Below are positions 60,911-64,000 of a stretch of DNA of 64,000 bases, in pieces. Numbering within the stretch: position 1 is the first letter of the stretch; each line of letters opens with the position of its first letter. The translations under genes were made by a program, and so were the position numbers. Under the pieces are notes generated by a model. That model saw only the letters and a list, made by a program, of their open reading frames with translations, was not told the DNA's origin and searched no databases. The DNA is from Paenibacillus allorhizosphaerae (lineage in GTDB: Bacteria; Bacillota; Bacilli; Paenibacillales; NBRC-103111): contig NZ_CAJVCE010000021.1 in the NCBI RefSeq assembly GCF_910594985.1, forward strand, positions 62,001 through 126,000, written 5' to 3'.

Positions 60911-62017
60911 TTGCAACTTAAAAAGCTGTCACTGCAGCATTACCGCAATTATGAGCGGATGGAATTCGAGACGGATCATATGGTCAATATCATTGTCGGG
61001 CCCAACGCCCAGGGCAAAACGAATTTGCTTGAATCGATTTTCGTTCTGGCATTGACCAAGTCGCACAGGACGCATCAGGACAAGGAGCTGATCCGCTGGA
61101 ACGCCTCCTCCGCCCTGCTTCATGCCGAGATTGAGAAAAAATACGGAACCGTGAAGCTGGATCTCGCCATTTCGGGCCAAGGCAAGAAAGCGAAAGTAAA
61201 CGGGCTCGAGCAAAAGAAGCTCAGCAATTTCATCGGATCGCTCAATGTGGTCATGTTCGCCCCGGAAGATTTGGAAATCGTCAAAGGGTCTCCGTCCGTC
61301 CGGCGGAGGTTTCTGGACATGGAGATCGGTCAGGTTTATCCGGCTTACTTGTACGACTGCTCGCAATATAATAAAATACTGCATCAACGCAATAATTATC
61401 TCAAACAAACGTACGGATCCTCCGGCGTTCCGCCCCTTTTGGAGGTTTGGAACGAACAGCTTGCGCAGTTCGGTATTAAAATTATGAAAAAACGTCAAAG
61501 CTTTATAAAGAAGCTGCAAGTATGGGCGGAAAAGATCCACGCGGGCATCACGAACGGTCAGGAACAGCTGCGGATCGACTACGAACATTCGCTGACCGGG
61601 GAAGTCCAGGAAGAAGAAGCTGTTTTATTTGACCAATTTATGATAAAGTTATCACAGGTGCGGGATCAGGAGATGCGCCGCGGGGTAAGCCTTGTCGGTC
61701 CGCATCGGGACGATCTTCGTTTTTATATAAACGGCAAGGAAGTGCAGACGTTCGGCTCTCAAGGGCAGCAGCGGACAACGGCGCTTTCTCTCAAGCTGGC
61801 CGAAATCGAGCTGGTTCAGGAAGAGGTCGGGGAATATCCGCTTCTTCTGCTTGACGATGTCCTCTCCGAGCTTGACCATTACCGGCAGACGCAATTGATC
61901 GAAACCTTCCAACGGAAAGTGCAGACGTTCATTACGACGACCGGAATTGAAAGTATAAATTTGTCAAATCTGGAAGATGTTTCGATGATCCAGGTTCGGG
62001 ATGGAAGTTTGACATAG
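60911..62017 (+). CDS. recF: DNA replication and repair protein RecF
   Basis: A 368-residue SMC-like ATPase that helps load RecA at gaps. Walker A IIVGPNAQGKTNLLESIFVL, the conserved FAPEDLEIVKGSPSVRRRFL, signature-region FGSQGQQRTTALSLKLAEIE and Walker B PLLLLDDVLSELDHYRQTQL. It uses a TTG start at 60911 with GGAGGTACCATT in front. Confidence 0.97.
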   Translation: MQLKKLSLQHYRNYERMEFETDHMVNIIVGPNAQGKTNLLESIFVLALTKSHRTHQDKELIRWNASSALLHAEIEKKYGTVKLDLAISGQGKKAKVNGLEQKKLSNFIGSLNVVMFAPEDLEIVKGSPSVRRRFLDMEIGQVYPAYLYDCSQYNKILHQRNNYLKQTYGSSGVPPLLEVWNEQLAQFGIKIMKKRQSFIKKLQVWAEKIHAGITNGQEQLRIDYEHSLTGEVQEEEAVLFDQFMIKLSQVRDQEMRRGVSLVGPHRDDLRFYINGKEVQTFGSQGQQRTTALSLKLAEIELVQEEVGEYPLLLLDDVLSELDHYRQTQLIETFQRKVQTFITTTGIESINLSNLEDVSMIQVRDGSLT

Positions 62018-62086
62018 ATGGATTTCGCCGTACAGCGTCGTGCGCGCAGTCTATGAAAATCGTGTTGCCGATAGGAGTGGGCCAGC

Positions 62087-62335
62087 TTGTTTATCCATTT
62101 GGGCGGAGAAAAGATCATTCGCGCATCGGAGCTTGTCGCCATATTTGACTTATCGATCGAGAAATCTTCGAAAATTTCCAAGCAGTTCGTCACGTACGCC
62201 AGCAAGGAGAAACGCGTGGAAGTGATCGGCGAAGAGGAGAGCAAATCTCTCGTCGTGACCCATACGAAGGTGTACTATTCCCCTATCTCATCGATGACGC
62301 TCAAGAAGCGAGCGCATCAGCTGTTAACGAATTAA
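62087..62335 (+). CDS. remB: extracellular matrix regulator RemB (YaaB, DUF370)
   Basis: An 82-residue protein. FIHLGGEKIIRASELVAIFD and the VYYSPISSMTLKKRAHQLL end match the DUF370/RemB family; RemB promotes matrix gene expression in B. subtilis and pairs in function with RemA. It begins at TTG 62087 after ATAGGAGTGG. Position between recF and gyrB is the canonical one. Confidence 0.93.
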   Translation: MFIHLGGEKIIRASELVAIFDLSIEKSSKISKQFVTYASKEKRVEVIGEEESKSLVVTHTKVYYSPISSMTLKKRAHQLLTN

Positions 62336-62482
62336 ATTTCGTTATTCGATATATGAAAACTTCCGCCCAGCGCGGTGTTTTCTTTTATTTGGATCGACTT
62401 TAGAAAAAGCAAATTCTTTAGATCCGCGGCCGCTCATCCTTGAATGGTCTCGTAAGATTATCACGGAAAAGTGGGTGTCAGC

Positions 62483-64000
62483 ATGTCTGTAAATCCTGGT
62501 ACGAGCTATGATGAAAGTCAGATACAGGTATTGGAAGGATTGGAGGCCGTACGCAAGCGACCGGGGATGTATATCGGTTCGACCAGCGCACGCGGCCTCC
62601 ATCATCTGGTATGGGAAGTCGTCGACAACAGTATCGACGAAGCGCTAGCCGGCTATTGTACGAAGATTGATGTGATCGTGCATAAAGATAACAGCATTAC
62701 GGTAATCGATAACGGGCGCGGGATTCCGGTAGGCGAACATCCGAAGATGAAGCGCCCAACGGTAGAGGTCGTGCTGACCGTGCTGCATGCTGGCGGCAAG
62801 TTCGGCGGCGAAGGCTATAAAGTGTCCGGCGGTCTTCATGGCGTCGGGGTTTCCGTTGTCAACGCCCTTTCCAAGAAACTGGTCATTCAGGTGAAACGGG
62901 AAGGCAAAGTGTATGAGCAGGAATACCAGTGCGGTACGCCTCAATACGATTTGCGGATCATCGGCGAGTCGGAAGGGGACGGCACGACGATTACGTTTTG
63001 GCCGGATGAAGAAATTTTTTCGGAAACGACGGAGTACGATTTCGATACGCTGCAATCGCGGATCCGGGAGCTGGCATTCCTAAACAAAGGAATCGAAATT
63101 ACGCTGACGGACGAGCGTTCCGGCGAAGCCCATACGTTCATGTACGAGGGCGGAATCAATTCCTTCGTAGAATATTTGAACCGTAACCGCGAAGCGCTCC
63201 ACCAGCCGCCGATTTATGTCGAAGGGGAAAAGGACAATATCCAGGTGGAAGTATCGCTGCAATATAACGACAGCTATACGGAGAACATTTATTCGTTTGC
63301 GAACAATATCAACACGCATGAGGGCGGAACGCATGAATCCGGGTTCAAGAGCGCGCTTACGCGGATATTGAACGAATACGCCCGAAAATATAACGTGCTC
63401 AGAGAAAGCGACTCCAACCTGTCCGGCGACGATGTCCGCGAAGGATTGACGGCGATTATTTCCGTGAAAATTCCCGAGCCGCAGTTCGAAGGACAGACGA
63501 AAACAAAGCTCGGAAACAGCGAGGTGCGGGGGATCGTTGAATCGTTGTTCGCCGAGAAGCTGCTTGAATTCATGGACGAAAATCCGTCCATCTCGAAGAA
63601 AATTATCGAGAAAGGCGTTCAGGCGGCAAGAGCCCGCGAAGCGGCCAGAAAGGCGCGCGAGCTGACGCGCCGAAAAAGCGCGCTTGAAGTTAGTTCGCTT
63701 CCCGGCAAGCTCGCCGATTGCTCTTCCAAGGACGCCTCCATCAGCGAAGTTTACATTGTCGAAGGGGACTCGGCCGGCGGCTCCGCCAAGCAAGGGCGCG
63801 ACCGGCATTTCCAGGCGATTTTGCCATTGCGCGGTAAAATATTGAACGTGGAAAAAGCGAGATTGGACAAAATTTTGTCCAACGCCGAAATTCGTGCAAT
63901 TATAACGGCGCTCGGAACGGGGATCGGCGACGATTTCGATATTGCCAAAGCACGCTATCACAAAATTATTATCATGACCGACGCCGACGTCGACGGCGCG
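62483..64000 (+). CDS. gyrB: DNA gyrase subunit B (5' part, runs off the window)
   Basis: 506 codons are visible, open to the last base. ATPase domain: IQVLEGLEAVRKRPGMYIGS, DNSIDEALAGYCTKI, GRGIPVG, GGKFGGEGYKVSGGLHGVGV, and the Lys-loop QTKTKLGNSEVRGIVES. The TOPRIM part has EVYIVEGDSAGGSAKQGRDR, LPLRGKILNVEKA and the acidic IIIMTDADVDGA at the edge. About 130 further residues are expected beyond the window. It introduces negative supercoils together with GyrA. Confidence 0.98.
   Translation, partial: MSVNPGTSYDESQIQVLEGLEAVRKRPGMYIGSTSARGLHHLVWEVVDNSIDEALAGYCTKIDVIVHKDNSITVIDNGRGIPVGEHPKMKRPTVEVVLTVLHAGGKFGGEGYKVSGGLHGVGVSVVNALSKKLVIQVKREGKVYEQEYQCGTPQYDLRIIGESEGDGTTITFWPDEEIFSETTEYDFDTLQSRIRELAFLNKGIEITLTDERSGEAHTFMYEGGINSFVEYLNRNREALHQPPIYVEGEKDNIQVEVSLQYNDSYTENIYSFANNINTHEGGTHESGFKSALTRILNEYARKYNVLRESDSNLSGDDVREGLTAIISVKIPEPQFEGQTKTKLGNSEVRGIVESLFAEKLLEFMDENPSISKKIIEKGVQAARAREAARKARELTRRKSALEVSSLPGKLADCSSKDASISEVYIVEGDSAGGSAKQGRDRHFQAILPLRGKILNVEKARLDKILSNAEIRAIITALGTGIGDDFDIAKARYHKIIIMTDADVDGA

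Noticed and set aside
1..64000. CRISPR arrays, intact insertion sequences or prophage
   Set aside because: No regularly spaced repeats, transposase with complete catalytic motifs, or phage structural genes were seen.

Overview
The window is the replication-origin region of a low- to mid-GC Firmicute, most likely a member of the Paenibacillaceae (Paenibacillus/Cohnella-like). Evidence is the classic Bacillus-type gene order rnpA-rpmH-[oriC]-dnaA-[oriC]-dnaN-yaaA-recF-remB-gyrB on the right, and mnmE-mnmG-rsmG-noc-soj-spo0J, rpsF-ssb-rpsR, gdpP-rplI-dnaB-purA and walRKHIJ on the left, together with sporulation genes (yyaC, jag/spoIIIJ, spo0J, noc). Nearly every gene left of oriC lies on the minus strand, that is, codirectional with the leftward fork.

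Layout. 1-3.4 kb: accessory plus-strand genes (flavin reductase, two tandem SnoaL-like proteins, a MmyB-type XRE regulator divergent from a small membrane protein, and a decayed sensor/EAL remnant). 3.5-7.1 kb: an AT-rich four-gene minus-strand island with an SPFH protein carrying two zinc ribbons, two membrane proteins and a zinc-ribbon/TPR protein; this is the least explained module here. 7.1-14.4 kb: a mannitol PTS operon mtlA-mtlR-mtlF-mtlD followed by its own EI and HPr, so it encodes a complete phosphorelay. 14.8-18.9 kb: ahpCF and mqo, the latter with a foldable leader. 19-22.4 kb: a MidA-like methyltransferase, an inverted broken copy of part of it, and a DEAD-box helicase.

22.5-35.3 kb: rlmH, a 55-residue CxxH/CxxC protein, an HtrA protease, walJ-walI-walH-walK-walR, an M23/LysM/G5 cell-wall hydrolase, small hypothetical genes and purA. 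35.6-42.6 kb: dnaB, rplI, gdpP, yybS, a MazG-like gene, a CBS-domain gene, rpsR, ssb, rpsF. 42.8-47.6 kb: two small plus-strand genes, tRNA-Ser(CGA), DUF951, mscS, a Se/S-carrier-like protein, yyaC, DUF4446 and an EF2568-type cysteine desulfurase. 47.6-57.3 kb: spo0J (with an internal parS), soj, noc, a second parS, rsmG, mnmG, mnmE, jag, yidC, rnpA, rpmH. 57.3-59.5 kb: bipartite oriC with DnaA-box clusters on both sides of dnaA and a DnaA-trio-like tract before dnaN. 59.5-64 kb: dnaN, yaaA, recF, remB and the 5' part of gyrB, which runs off the window.

Functionally the core is chromosome replication and segregation, ribosome/tRNA modification and envelope homeostasis (WalRK, M23 hydrolase, HtrA, YidC). 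The accessory part (0-22 kb) carries sugar uptake, peroxide defence, malate oxidation and the SPFH/zinc-ribbon island. All family assignments come from reading the sequence and recalled family knowledge; no database search was run.
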